In this document: positions 9,097 to 19,893 of the stretch, one piece after another
Position numbering within the stretch: position 1 is the stretch's first letter
Layout of the letters: each line of letters starts with the position of its first letter
Source: Chara braunii
Taxonomy: Eukaryota > Streptophyta > Charophyceae > Charales > Characeae
Length of the DNA: 39,866 nucleotides
Reading direction: 5' to 3'
Assembly: GCA_003427395.1 (NCBI GenBank)
Contig: BFEA01000006.1
Location: 5,798,631 to 5,838,496, forward strand
Notes under the pieces: generated by a model
The model's database searches: none
Seen by the model: the letters and a program-made list of their open reading frames with translations, nothing else
What the model was told of the DNA's origin: nothing
Program-made: the position numbers and the translations under genes

Positions 9097-10660
9097 ATGA
9101 GGGATCTCCCTAGTCCGCAGAATGGGAAGAAGAGAATCCGCCTATTCCATGAATTAGGTAAAGAAAGCAGCTTGGCTCATTGTTGTATGAGTGCCCCAGC
9201 GTTCGCTCGCCATGTCAGGAGGTACAACTTGTATGACCAAGTCTTTGTGGCATATGTGCACCCTGTAAAGGAGGGTGAAGTTAAAGAAGAGCCTAAGTCC
9301 CCAGAAATTGAGAAACTTCTAAAGGAATTCGCAGATGTGGCAGAGGCCCCAAGCGGTGTGGTTGAAAGACCCATTAAGCATCGCATAGATATTATCCCAG
9401 GAAGTTCGATTCCTAAGGGGGCCACCTACCGAATGTCACCTAAAGAGTTGGATGAACTGCGAGCCCAACTTGATGAATTGCTGGAGAAAGGATGGATAAG
9501 ACCTAGTTCCTCGCCTTATGGTGCGCCTGTGTTGTTTGTGCCTAAAAAGGATGGCGGGGTACGCATGTGCATAAACTATAGAAAGTTGAATGAAATAACT
9601 GTAAAGAATGCTGAGCCGTTACCGCGGATAGACGATCTGCTGGATCGTGTGCAGGGTTGCAAATACTTTACGAAAATTGATTTGAAATCTGGCTACCATC
9701 AGATTGAGGTAGAGCCAGAAGACCAATATAAAACTGCCTTTCGAACGAGGTATGGGCACTATGAGTTCATTGTGTTGCCCTTTGGTCTTACAAATGCCCC
9801 TGCAACCTTCCAAAGAACTATGAACTAACTCTTTCGCGAGTGGCTTGATAAGTTTGTCATTGTTTATTTGGATGATATTTTGGTTTTTAGTAAAGATTTG
9901 AAAGAACATTCTGAGCACCTTCGACTTGTGCTAAATAAATTGCGTGAGGCAAAGTTGAAACTAAACCCAAAGAAGTGTGAATGGGCTAATCATCAGGTTT
10001 TATATCTAGGGCATGTACTTGATGGTGACGGAATCAAACCAGAGGATACAAAAATTGCAGCAATTCGGGATTGGCCTAACCCCCGCACTTTGACTGAGTT
10101 GCGGTCGTTCCTGGGGCTAGCCAATTATTATCGAAAATTCGTAAAACATTTCACGATAATAGTTGCGCCCCTTCGCAGATTACTCAAGAAAGAAACGATC
10201 TGGAAGTGGGATTCAAACTGTACGTCTTCGTTTAAAAGTCTGAAAAAGTGTCTGATTAATTATCCAGTTCTAAAGGTCGCCGACCCTTTCTTGCCCTTTG
10301 TCGTTACAACTGACGCCAGTTAGTACGGGATAGGCGCTGTACTCCAACAAGACGATGGAAATGGGTATAGGCCTGTAGAGTTTATGTCCCGACGACTGCC
10401 TAACAAGAAGGTCGCCGCTTCCACGTATGAGAGAGAATTGTTTGCTCTCAAAGAAACCCTTGACCATTGGCGACACTATCTCCTAGGAAGGCACTTCAAA
10501 GTGTACTCGGATCATGAGACACTTCGCTGGCTTAAAACGCAGGCCCGAATGACACCTAAGTTGACTAGGTGGGCTGCTGAAATCGACCAGTATGACTTTG
10601 TTAAAGCTAGTTAAGGGTACGTTTAATGTTGTCGCCGACGCATTAAGTCGAAGATCAGAT
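9097..10660 (+). pseudogene. Element 2 reverse transcriptase and RNase H
   Basis: RT N-terminal motifs ([58 protein letters not shown]) lead to the catalytic YLDD at 9865-9876. The connection domain (LGHVLDGDGI, LRSFLGLANYYRKF) and RNase H (VTTDAS, YERELFALKETLDHWRHYL, VYSDHETLRWL, VADALSR) follow. In-frame stops are TAA at 9826-9828, just before the thumb, and TAG at 10321-10323, where the family has a Gln codon (DASQYG). A +1 shift lies near 10592-10615. Catalytic residues are otherwise present, so the enzyme was lost by a few point events. Confidence 0.93.
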
Positions 10661-12155
10661 TTCTTCGGTGCCATTGTAACATATTTGGATGTGGGCACCG
10701 ATCTGCAAGATAAAATTAGGAATGCGTATTCCACTGATCCTGTTTATGGCGCTCTGCTTAAACATGTGCAGAACGCGCCAGCAGAGTTTCCTAACTATCG
10801 TATCACACAAGGACTGTTGTTTGAAAGGACTGAGGTGCATGACAGACTTTGTATTCCGAATATAGAAGAGATCAAGAGTTTGATCTTAGGGGAATGTCAT
10901 GACACCGAGGGCCATTTTGAGTGGAGGAAGACTTATGCAAACCTTTCACGTTCCTAAACCTGGCCTCGTATGAAACCCGACTGCATTGCATATATGCAGG
11001 GTTGTCAAGTGTGTCAAAGAAATAAGAGCACCACACAACCTCCCCTTGGTCTACTTAAGCCTTTGCCTATTCCAGCAGGTCCAGGAGACTCTGTGTCCAT
11101 TGACTTTATGGACACCAAAGTAAAAAGCAGGAATGGGAAGACGCAGCTAATGGTAATTGTCGACAGATTTAGTAAATATGTTGTTTTCGTAGTTTTACCA
11201 GCGGAAGCAAAAACGAAACTGGTAATCCGGGAATTCTTTAACCATTGGGTGAAAGACTATGGGCATCCCTTGACAATTGTGAGTGACAGAGATATACGGT
11301 TCACGAGTGAACAATGGCAGCAACTTATGAATGTCTATGGCTAAGTTAACTATGTCGTCAGGTAGACACCCTGAGACAAATGGCCAGACTGAGCAGATGA
11401 ATAAGATCTTGCAGCAAACGTCGCGCACGTATATCCGTCCTGACCAGATTGACTGGGACCAACATTTGCCTAAAGTTGCTAGCCCTTACAATAACTCTGT
11501 TCATCTATCTACATGCAAGACTCCGATGGAGTTGCATCTGGGATGGCGTCCGCGCAGGCCTATCGATTGGCTAAACCCAGATCAAGTGCATAATCTTCCA
11601 CTAGGGAACTAGTGAATTTGCGATTCAGTATCAAAAAGACATTGAAGAGGTTAAAGAAAACATTGTTAAAGCACAACATCAGATGATTGAACAGGCAAAT
11701 AAGCACAGAAGACCTTCTCAGTTCGCTGTAGGTGATCTGGTATGGGTTAAGCCTAAGGAGTTTGTTCCCGGAGAGAACATCTCCCAGAAGTTGCTACCAG
11801 CCTACAGAGGACCTTGGCAAGTTCTAGATGTGATTGGCGATGTGGATAGTCCTTCATATGTTATAGAGATTCCTCTACATCTGTATATGTATCCAGTATT
11901 CCACGCTTCAAAGCTCTTACCTTGCGTAACCAATGAGTTGTTTCTGAGTCGCAGATCAGCGATACCTCCTAGTATGGATGGGAAATATGACGTGGACGTA
12001 GAGGCAGACCACAGCGGCAATATAAGGTGAGATTTGCTTATCAGGATCCAAGTGAAGATCGTTGGTTCACCAGGGAAAATTTGCTAGAGTCTGCACCTCA
12101 TATTGTATCTGCTTTTGAAAGAACGAGAAGAGGAATAAGTATTATAGATAGATGA
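10661..12155 (+). pseudogene. Element 2 integrase with C-terminal chromodomain-like tail
   Basis: The zinc-binding HHCC region reads ECHDTEGHF and CQVCQRN (about 10890-11020). The DDE core is SIDFMD, VSDRDIRF and ETNGQTEQMN. After the GPWQVLDV/HASKLLP block comes a chromodomain-like end (YKVRFAYQDPSEDRWFTREN) that in relatives targets chromatin. A TAA at 10955-10957 and shifts near 11331-11345, 11612 and 12010 break the frame. The last frame stops at 12153-12155, 40 bp before the right LTR. The catalytic Asp, Asp and Glu all remain visible. Confidence 0.9.
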
Positions 12156-12194
12156 AAGTTTTCTCAGAGGACTTCGAAACTAGGCCGGCGAGAG

Positions 12195-13338
12195 TAAAAG
12201 GGCCCTTACCCGATTCAGCCCTGTTCGGCAAATGCAACATAGAGGGGTCACTCGCCAGGGCCCAACTCGTGAAAGCAGATCAAAGGGCATGTTCTCTGGG
12301 TCAAAGGTCACATCCTAACTAAAGGAAAAGCCAATACTAAAGGTCACATTTGTGCCCCTGGACGAACAGTTGTCATATTCAGATGTGGGAGTCACATCTG
12401 TTCATCCAGGGGGTGTGCAAGTCATGTTTGTTCATGCAGGAGATGTGTCTGTACGTGCAGTATGTGTGTCTGTTCGTGCAGTATGAGTGTCTGTTCGTGC
12501 ATAATGTGTGTCTGTCCAAACGGAAGTCAAAGGGCAGGTTCCCAGTTCGATCTAAGTCGAGTAGGAGGTCTAGATTCAGACACCCAGTCCGAAATCAAAG
12601 CCAAATGGTCGCAGCAGCATCAGACCCTGAGGGGAAATTACTGGGACACACACATGTGCATGGGTCTGGGACTGGAGGAGGCTCAAAGTGCCAATGCAGA
12701 CCTCGCCAGGGGAGGCCAGCAGTATAAAGCAATAGGCCAGCCTCCCTTGACATCAGATCCCCACTGACATATTGGCGTGGAAGTGCTGTATGCACTTGTG
12801 CGCCGGCTGGCTGGGTTAGTGTTGGAGGAGAAGCTGCGCTGAGGGAAGGAAGAGAGCTGGGCGCTGGCTTGCAAATGTCAGCCATATCTGCGCCAGCTAG
12901 TTGGTATAGTTAGTGGGTTAGTAGTTAGTCTATAGTGAGTAGCATTCAAAGTAGATCTTCGTAGTAGGAGTGTGCATGTATGGTGGGACAAGTGAACCAA
13001 GACTGAGGTCCAAGGGAGAGAAGAGAGAGAGAGAGAGGGGTAGGATGTGGCTATGGTGGATACTTACCTGCTGTGCGCTGTACTTGGATTTTGAAGGTGG
13101 CGCTGGCTGAGCCAGGCCCCATTTGTGAGATGGAAGGAAGAAACTCGTGAGAATGTTGGGTGCTGAACTTTGGATCTCGATATACTCTTGTATAATGTGT
13201 TAATGATTAATTGAGCTGCGCATCTTGGTTCTATCCCATCTCATTTGGACTATGTGTGAGTTTCATCTTGTGTGAGTTAATGTCCATGCATGCGTTGTGA
13301 TACACTCCAGCAAGAGGAGGACAGTTAGGTCCCTTGCA
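12195..13338 (+). repeat. Element 2 right (3') LTR
   Basis: This 1144-bp copy of 4411-5562 starts TAAAAGGGCC and ends CCCTTGCA at the TCTT target duplication. The purine-rich GGCCGGCGAGAG just before it is the only polypurine-tract candidate and is weak. It carries the TATA box at 12723-12728 and an unmutated GGATACTTACCTG at 13058-13070. Confidence 0.95.
12723..12728 (+). promoter_or_regulatory. TATA box of the element 2 right LTR
   Basis: TATAAA at the position equivalent to 4949-4954. If active it would drive readout transcription into the second part of the element 1 left LTR and its internal region. Confidence 0.55.
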
Positions 13339-13342
13339 TCTT

Positions 13343-13408
13343 CCTCTTCTCAGGCCACCATCTCCCTCTCACCCTCTCATTATCCGACTTCATTGCATCA
13401 GCAGACTA

Positions 13409-13463
<55 letters not shown>

Positions 13464-13944
13464 TGACGTTGGATCCAGACTCGACTTTTGGGCTTCAGAC
13501 ATTTCAACGAGGGATTATTTGGGACTTGTGACAAAGACTTGGTGTCGACGGCATTCCCATCTCTCCCCCTCTTCTTTGTCTGATCCCCTCCTCTTCCTCT
13601 GTGTATGTCTGGACCTGGCGCTTCCTCCCTGTGTATAGCGCCAGGCTCCTTCACACCTTGTGATGAGCATGATGTATGTTTGGTCTGCATTGAAACATTG
13701 ATTGGGCTAGTCATTAGTATTCTAGCACTCTGCTTCACTATCTTGTACTACGTGATAGAGGTCAGTCACGGTCAGGTCAGGTCTTGTATCTAAGTCTTCC
13801 CTGCGCTATTCAGCACCTGTTTGTATGAATCGGAATGCACATTGCTTGTTGAGATTCTACTTGCACTGCATTGTCCATTCAGTCCTTTTTATCACATTGC
13901 GGATCCTCGGTTATTATGTACATCGCCTATCTGGGCATGTAACA
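13343..13944 (+). repeat. Element 1 left LTR, second part
   Basis: This part resumes with CCTCTTCTCAGG and aligns to the right LTR from about 20609 to its end, finishing GCATGTAACA. It includes a (CG)n run followed by (GA)n at 13408-13459. The right LTR has only a short GA-rich run at the same place, so the microsatellite expanded after insertion. Confidence 0.92.
13408..13459 (+). repeat. (CG)n-(GA)n compound microsatellite
   Basis: About eight CG units run directly into about eighteen GA units. The matching place in the right LTR (about 20678-20700) has a short imperfect GA run and no CG run. Alternating CG can adopt Z-form and GA tracts can form triplex DNA. Confidence 0.9.
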
Positions 13945-13946
13945 GT

Positions 13947-13958
13947 TGGTATCGGAGT
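13947..13958 (+). other. Element 1 primer binding site (tRNA-iMet type)
   Basis: TGGTATCGGAGT, two bases after the LTR end, matches 10 of 12 positions of the complement of the plant initiator-Met tRNA 3' end. Confidence 0.8.
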
Positions 13959-14892
13959 GCCGCACGTGAATCAGGACAACCTGATCTGACACGTGTACGG
14001 GAACTAGGTAGCTGATTAGTCTTGATTGATTAGAGCAGACTAGTTAGCCCCCAAAATCACGATTTTGACCTTACTGTCGAAAATCAAAATTTTTTCTCTT
14101 TCTTGGATTTTGTTTTCTCGCTATTTCTGTTGTGGAAAATTGCAATAGCGCAACATCTGAAATTTTCGTCTGAAAATACGAGATTTCATTGTTGAAAATC
14201 CGGAATATCTTTCTTTTCGAAAATTTCGATTTCCTGTTGCATTTCCCATTATTTGGAAACTTGGAATATTTTTTCCGAAATACGTTTTTCTGAAAACGGT
14301 ACGGGAAATCCCTCTTGCAGTACCATTTTCCAAACTGCGAATACTCTCATCTGAGTAAATCCGAATACTTGTTATTTCTTTTCGGAATTTTTTTTTCTTT
14401 TCGCAGTTCCATGATTTTCCCTATCTGATAGTCATTGGCAGTCTGAAGTTCAAAAAAAAAAATTCTCATTGATACTTTCGCACTTCAAGGGAGGTTGGGA
14501 GACCTACTGAACTTGCAAAGCTCGGTATTTTTTCAATCTTTCTCGAATTTGTTTTTTTGCAAGGTTCAAACTTTTTTTTTGATTATCTGGACGTTATCTG
14601 GGCGATTACCGCACCCACCCCTCTCCACCTATGTTGTTGCCACCTCTGGTCTTACCTTCTCTATCTATCTCCGGGTACCCCTTGCGGTGACATTGGTGAG
14701 TTGCCACGTCAACAGACTACGTCAGCAAGACACACACCAGCAGGCCACGCCAGCAGGCCGCGTCAGCAGGCCACGTCAACAGGGCACGTCAGCAGGCCAC
14801 GTCAGCAGGCCAGGTCAGCCGACAACAGTGTGGGGATACCCTTCAGCAGGCCCCCGGCCTGGTCTATGCTGTTGCGTTCACAAACAGCCGTC
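13959..14892 (+). other. Element 1 leader, T-rich, with a 13-bp repeat array
   Basis: About 930 bp precede the first gag ATG. The part 14050-14590 is strongly T- and A-rich with many TTTTC and GAAAA runs and no credible ORF. The 13-bp array at 14706-14818 follows. ORFs that span the array are translations of the repeat. Confidence 0.6.
14706..14818 (+). repeat. nine-unit 13-bp array carrying TGACGTGG-type motifs
   Basis: Units start at 14706, 14719, 14734, 14747, 14760, 14773, 14786, 14799 and 14812, with a consensus of ACGTCAGCAGGCC. Unit junctions give CCACGTCA, which is TGACGTGG on the other strand, the hex/G-box hybrid known to bind plant bZIP factors. It may be a leader enhancer; that role is inferred. 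Confidence 0.75.
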
Positions 14893-16385
14893 ATGGACCA
14901 GAGGTCCAGGGAAACAGACGAGGCCTATCAGGCCCGGATGCTGGCCTGGAGTACCGAAACCAAGAGACGGGCGGATGACGCCGCACAACAACGAAGAAGA
15001 AGCCAGAGGACGCCGAGCAGGCACGTTTGCTGGCTCTTGAACAACAACGCCAACACGACGAGGCAGCAGCAAAGGATGCTGATGAAGAACGAGTTCAACG
15101 GCGGGAGAAGATATTTAGCGGAGAGCAAACTTTGCTCACAATGGCAGCGTATTGGCGGGCCGAGGCCGAGAATGGCAAGATGGGGGATAGCGAAAACAAA
15201 ATTGCTTTACTCCTCTCCCATCTCACGGACCTCCTGGCAACATGCATTACACAGCAGGAGGACATCCACAAGCTCGACGACGCGCTGACTCAAGTTCACG
15301 GCCGCCTCCGACAGCTAGAGCAGTGACATGTCGCCGCCCTCGATGCCAGCTCTTCCAACACCTCAGATCGCCTAGAAGCATTGGAGATGGACGTCGGCTC
15401 CCTCAAGGACGGTGTGCAGTTACAGCAGACCACAACGCAACAGTTGGAGCAGCGGATCTGTACTACCGCCAACAACTCGAGTTTGGAACCGCGCGAGAGA
15501 GCTCCAAAGTTTGACGGGCAGGACATCTTCTGCGACTCGACGAAGACAGATCCGACTCCATGGTTCTGCAAGTTCGAGCTCACGCTGCAGCTACACTACG
15601 TCAAAGAACATAAGCACCACGCATGCTTATTCTCCCGGTCGAGGGGCACGTGGCAGGCATGGTTGGACAATCTCTTGTCCCAGTATGGAGTGGGAGCTGC
15701 CGACTTGCATACCAAGATTAACTGGGATGATCTGAAGGCTGTGTAGCACAAGCGGTTCCAAGTCGAGCTGCCGAAGATCAAGGCAATGGACGAGCTAATG
15801 ATCGTCGAACAAGGCACGCTGCCGAGTGTCGACTGGATTGCCGAGTACCAACGCTTGACATTAGTCCCAGACATCCAGATGGGCTTCAAAGCCATCCGCC
15901 ACTATTTCATCTCAAGGTCGTGTTCGACATTACGCAATGCCCTGACTCACGTCGAGGACGTCTTGACGACAACGGCGGAACTCTTTGACAAGGCCGCGCA
16001 GATTATCATCACAAACAAGGAGGCTAAGAACCCGCGTTCGCCTGCGCCAGGCCCGTGCAGAGACCAACATCGGCCAAGAGTGGCCGTGGTCGCGGCGGCA
16101 ACGCCGTTTGACCAAACTAGCGATGTCTGCCAATGAAGGGGATAGACTGGCAGCCGCCCGGGAAGGTGACTGCCCCAGCAAAGGCCGAGGACGCGGCAAG
16201 ACGAAAACAATCACCGCATCTAGCCCCGGGCCCGGCGCAGCAGCTCCAGCCCCATGGTCCCAATACGGCATCTCCGAGCAAGCATTCAAAACGCGCACGA
16301 GATTCCACTATTGCCTTTGGTGCAACAGCGATCTCCATGAGACACCGGCCTGCCCATTGAAAGGCAAGGGCAAATCGGAAAACTG
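14893..16385 (+). pseudogene. Element 1 gag
   Basis: It begins at ATG 14893 (MDQRSRETDEAYQARML). A shift near 15000 moves the frame into a long coiled coil (LALEQQRQHDEAAAKDADEE to LTQVHGRLRQLEQ, 15027-15323). After an in-frame TGA (15324-15326) the same frame continues through a second coiled coil and the capsid-like segment PTPWFCKFELTLQLHYVKEH (about 15550-15610). A TAG follows at 15744-15746. A further shift near 16030-16110 leads to the zinc knuckle CLWCNSDLHETPAC (CX2CX4HX4C, intact) near 16314-16355. The stop is at 16384-16386. Domains are in the normal gag order, but the gene is broken. Confidence 0.8.
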
Positions 16386-16445
16386 AGCACCGCCGGGAGC
16401 GACTCGACGACACTCTCGACGCCTTCAGAACCGGTCGCTTCCCGG

Positions 16446-17609
16446 GTGACCGCCCTTCGTTCCAAGGCACATGTGGAAGTCGATAGTCCTCTTCTGTATT
16501 TTTTTGAGGACAATGCTGCCCGGCTCGTTCCTACGCTGGGTACTCAAGCTCAAGGACAAGACGTGTGTATGGCATCTTCTCCGTTTGGCAGCGGCGACTT
16601 ATCGTCTTCAAGTGGTTCTTCACGGGATTCGGCGCGCGAGTTCAACATAGAGGTATTGGACCCGTTCACGTCCGAGGACTTCGCATGGCTTCCTCTCCCG
16701 ACCACGGGCCGCCTGCCGGGACCGCAATGCGCAACACTATGCGCTCATCTCCACACGTACTTATCCTTCTATGCACCACCAACTTTGCTGACGGATGAGG
16801 AAGTCGCGGTGGGGGATATCCTTGCGTATGTTACGAAGGTGGCCCGCGAGTTTCGCACGCAGCGGTACGATAACAACAACGCACCGCTCGTGTATGTCCA
16901 CATCCAGGTTGGGCAAGCGTCCTGCAGCGCTTTGCTGGATAGCGGTGCGTCTCGCAATTTCATGAGCCGAGCCTTTATGCAAAGGGCTGGCCTTGGTGCA
17001 CAAGTTCGGAGGAAGGCAAGCCCGACGACGATCAAGTTGGCGGATGGAAAGACGCAGCAACTCCTCGACCGTTACATTGAAGTCGTACCGGTGTATTTCG
17101 CACCTCATGCATGCGAACCGGTGACGTTCGACATTTTGGGTATTGACTTCGACATCATTTTGGGAATGCCTTGGCTTGCAAATACGGATCACGCGGTCAA
17201 CTTCCATCGGCGGACTCTTAGTGTTCGCGACGCCTTCGGCGTCGAAGTGGCGTGTACTATTCCTCTTCTGCACCCTTCGATTCGGTGCCAAGTGGTAACG
17301 GCCAAATCATTTGGGGTGACTTGCGCTTACGAGCAGCCCGAGGAAATCGGCCTATGTTTCCTACGGACCGTCGTGGTAGCCGACTCCTCACCCATTGACT
17401 TGTCTTCGGACCCCCGNGTGGTGCGGTTGCTGGACGAGTTTGCTGACATCTTCGAGTCACCTACCGGTGTGGTGCCGGATCGGCCGATCTCTCACGAGAT
17501 CATTTTTGAGGCCGGTGCCGTGTCGCCGAAATGTTGCATCTATTGGATGAGCGAGGAGGAGCTTGAGGTCCTCCGCGCACAACTCGACGATTTGTTGGCC
17601 AAGGGCTGA
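16446..17609 (+). pseudogene. Element 1 protease and N-terminal reverse transcriptase
   Basis: This open frame carries the retropepsin active site LLDSGASRNFMS (Asp near 16938), the second block FDIILGMPWL (about 17151-17180), a linker, and then the RT start: EFADIFESPTGVVPDRPISH through LRAQLDDLLAKG. It ends at a TGA (17607-17609) where relatives have Trp (KGWIRPS). One base in the linker is N (17417). In relatives, protease and RT are released from one polyprotein, as the fused frame here implies. Confidence 0.88.
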
Positions 17610-18713
17610 ATCCGCCCTAGTAGCTTCCCATATGGAGCACCATTCTCTTTGTCCGGAAGAAGAACAAGGATCTACGATTGTGCATCGAATACCGCAAGCT
17701 CAACGTGCAAGCTGTCAAGAATGCGGGCCCTCTTCCTCGCATCGACGATCTTCTGGAGCGATTGGGCGGCGCAAAGTATTTTTCTAAGTTGGATTTGAAG
17801 TCGGGATATCATCAAATGTCGATCCGGCCGAACGATCGTTACAAATCCACGTTCAAGACGCAATACGGGCATTTTGAGTGGGTGGTCATGCCTTTTGGCC
17901 TCACCAACGCCCCAACGACCTTTCAAGCGGCAATGACCAACGAGTTTCGTGCAATGTTGGACCGGTTCGTGCTGGTGTACTTAGACGATATTCTCGTCTA
18001 TAGCCAGACATTGGAGGATCATCTTGGGCATCTTCGACGAGTGTTGGAGACGCTCCGCCACGCCAAGTAGAAGGCCAACCGCGACAAGTGCGAATTTGTC
18101 CGGCAAGAGCTGGAATACTTGGGCCATTTTGTCACACCAGAGGGCATCAATCCGCTATCGGACAAGATTCAAGCCATCCAAGAGTGGCCGGAGCCTCTGA
18201 ACGTCACGGATGTCCGTTCGTTCCTTGGCCTCGCCGGCTACTATCAGCGTTTCATCAAAGGCTACTCGAAGATTGCGGCCCGCTTGACCAAGCTTCAATG
18301 CGAGGATCGGCCGTTTGACTTTTGAGAAGAGGCGCGGGAATCATTTTTGGCTCTCAAAGCCGCACTATTATCTGCGGAGGTCGTGCGCATATGCGACTCG
18401 CTTTTGACTACGCGCGTCACTACGGATGCGTCTGACTATAACAGGTTCCGTCCTCGAGCAACATGATGGTGTGGACTGACACCCGGTCCAGTATTTCAGC
18501 AAGAAAGTGCCCGTCGTGCATTCCATTGACGATGCACGCAAGGAGGAGCTCCTCGCCTTCGTCCACACGCTCAAGCGGTGGCGGCACTTCGTCCTTGGTC
18601 GAAGCCAATTCCGATGGGTAACGGACAACAATCCGCTGGTCTTCTATAAGACCCAAGACATCGTCAACAGTACCATCGCTCGAGAGAGTTACGACCATTA
18701 CCGGTCCCGTTGA
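17610..18713 (+). pseudogene. Element 1 reverse transcriptase core and RNase H
   Basis: After the TGA and a one-base deletion near 17645 the RT continues: [34 protein letters not shown], and catalytic YLDD at 17978-17989. The connection domain follows (LGHFVTPEGI, VRSFLGLAGYYQRF). Stops lie at 18068-18070 (TAG) and 18323-18325 (TGA, probably a Trp codon). RNase H is partial: TTDASDY, a frameshift, then YFSKK, ARKEELLAFVHTLKRWRHF and WVTDNNPLVF. It breaks off near 18690, before the expected VADALSR block. Confidence 0.9.
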
Positions 18714-18721
18714 GGCGAAGG

Positions 18722-19882
18722 GAAGCGATTGCCATAGACATTACCGGCCCGTTCCCCAAGCACAAGACGGGCGTGGATGGGATTCTCATGGTGGTCGACC
18801 GACTCACCAAGTTTTCCATGTTTTTGCCTTGCCGCTATCATGCCAAGGCACCGGAGTTGGCCGAGGTTCTTTACGCCGGTTGGATTTGAACCAAGGGTTA
18901 CCCCAAGGAAATCGTCTGGGACCGCGACACTTGGTTCATGTCCGATTTTTGGTTGGCGCTCATCAAGCGATGGGGCTCATCTCTCAAGTAGAGTTCAACT
19001 CGCCACCCTCAAACCGATGGCCAAACGGAGAGGACGCACCAGACCGTACAGGTTCTCCTTCACTCTCTCATTCGTCCTGACCAGAAGGACTGGGTTGAGC
19101 GACTGCCGGATGTCAAGTTGGCCTACAACTCCTCCATCCACCCGGGTATCGGGATGTCGCCCTTCGAGTTCGAGCACGGCTTGCCGGTCACTTCGCCGTT
19201 GGACACTATCACTCCAGGAACGGCCGAGAGCGACGACCATTTTCTTTCCTTGCGTCGGATGCAAGAGCTACTTGTCAAGGCACACGACCAGATGGCCAAG
19301 ACGCAGCAACGCATGAGCCAACAGGCCAATCACCAGCGTCTTCCTTGCCCATTCCTCGCCGGCGATCTCGTTTGGGTCTCCACCGCGAAATTCAGCCTTG
19401 AACAAGATATCTCTCGCAAGCCCCTCCCGAAATGGATGGGGCCTTGGCCGATCGTGGCACCCGCTAGGGATGCACCCGAGGGACGTTCCTTCACTATTCA
19501 GGTGCCCACCCACTTTGCCGTCTACCCAGTCTTTCATTGCTCCAAGTTGGCTCTTTACAGGCAAGCGGAACATGACGAATTTCCTGGGAGACGTTCGCAA
19601 GACCCACCCTTTATGGACGGTTTTCAAGAGGTCGGCGATGTCATCTCCGAGCGACGCTACGGCAATAGGCCAACCGAGTACTTGGTACATTTTGCATATT
19701 GCACACATCGAGCTGGCCGTTGGTTGACCCGTGCGAAACTTCAAGCAACAACTCCGGACGTTCTCGCACTCTACGAACGCAAGATGCAAGGCAAGCCGGT
19801 CTCTTCGACTTCACACCGCGCCTGCGTCCAGGTTCCGCCTTCAGATCGTCAGCTTCACCCTCGCCCTGGCTTGACTTCATAA
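18722..19882 (+). pseudogene. Element 1 integrase, N-terminally deleted, with chromodomain-like tail
   Basis: The frame enters directly at IAIDITGPF, the first catalytic Asp. The HHCC zinc-binding domain and the end of RNase H are missing, so a deletion of several hundred bases lies at about 18690-18725. The second Asp is in VWDRDTWF and the Glu in HPQTDGQTERTHQ. Stops interrupt near 18888 and 18989. The segment from 19118 is open to the TAA near 19882. It contains LAGDLVWVS, MGPWPI, VYPVFHCSKL and a chromodomain-like tail (EYLVHFAYCTHRAGRWLTRA). Confidence 0.88.
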
Positions 19883-19893
19883 GGAGGGGGGGG
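19881..19893 (+). other. Element 1 polypurine tract
   Basis: AAGGAGGGGGGGG abuts the right LTR start TGTTGCATGC. This is the plus-strand primer site of LTR retrotransposons. Confidence 0.85.

Larger units (their letters stand above)
4411..13338 (+). mobile_element. Element 2: young Ty3/gypsy retrotransposon nested in the left LTR of element 1
   Basis: LTRs are 4411-5562 and 12195-13338, starting TAAAAGGGCC and ending CCCTTGCA. The target duplication TCTT is at 4407-4410 and 13339-13342. Deleting the element with one TCTT copy restores the exact sequence seen in the uninterrupted right LTR of element 1 (about 20600). About 7 mismatches in the first 340 bp of the LTRs suggest a recent insertion. 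The internal order is PBS, long leader, gag, protease, RT, RNase H, integrase, chromodomain. Despite its youth, several stops and frameshifts break gag and pol, so it was probably mobilised in trans, or the assembly carries indel errors. Confidence 0.95.
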
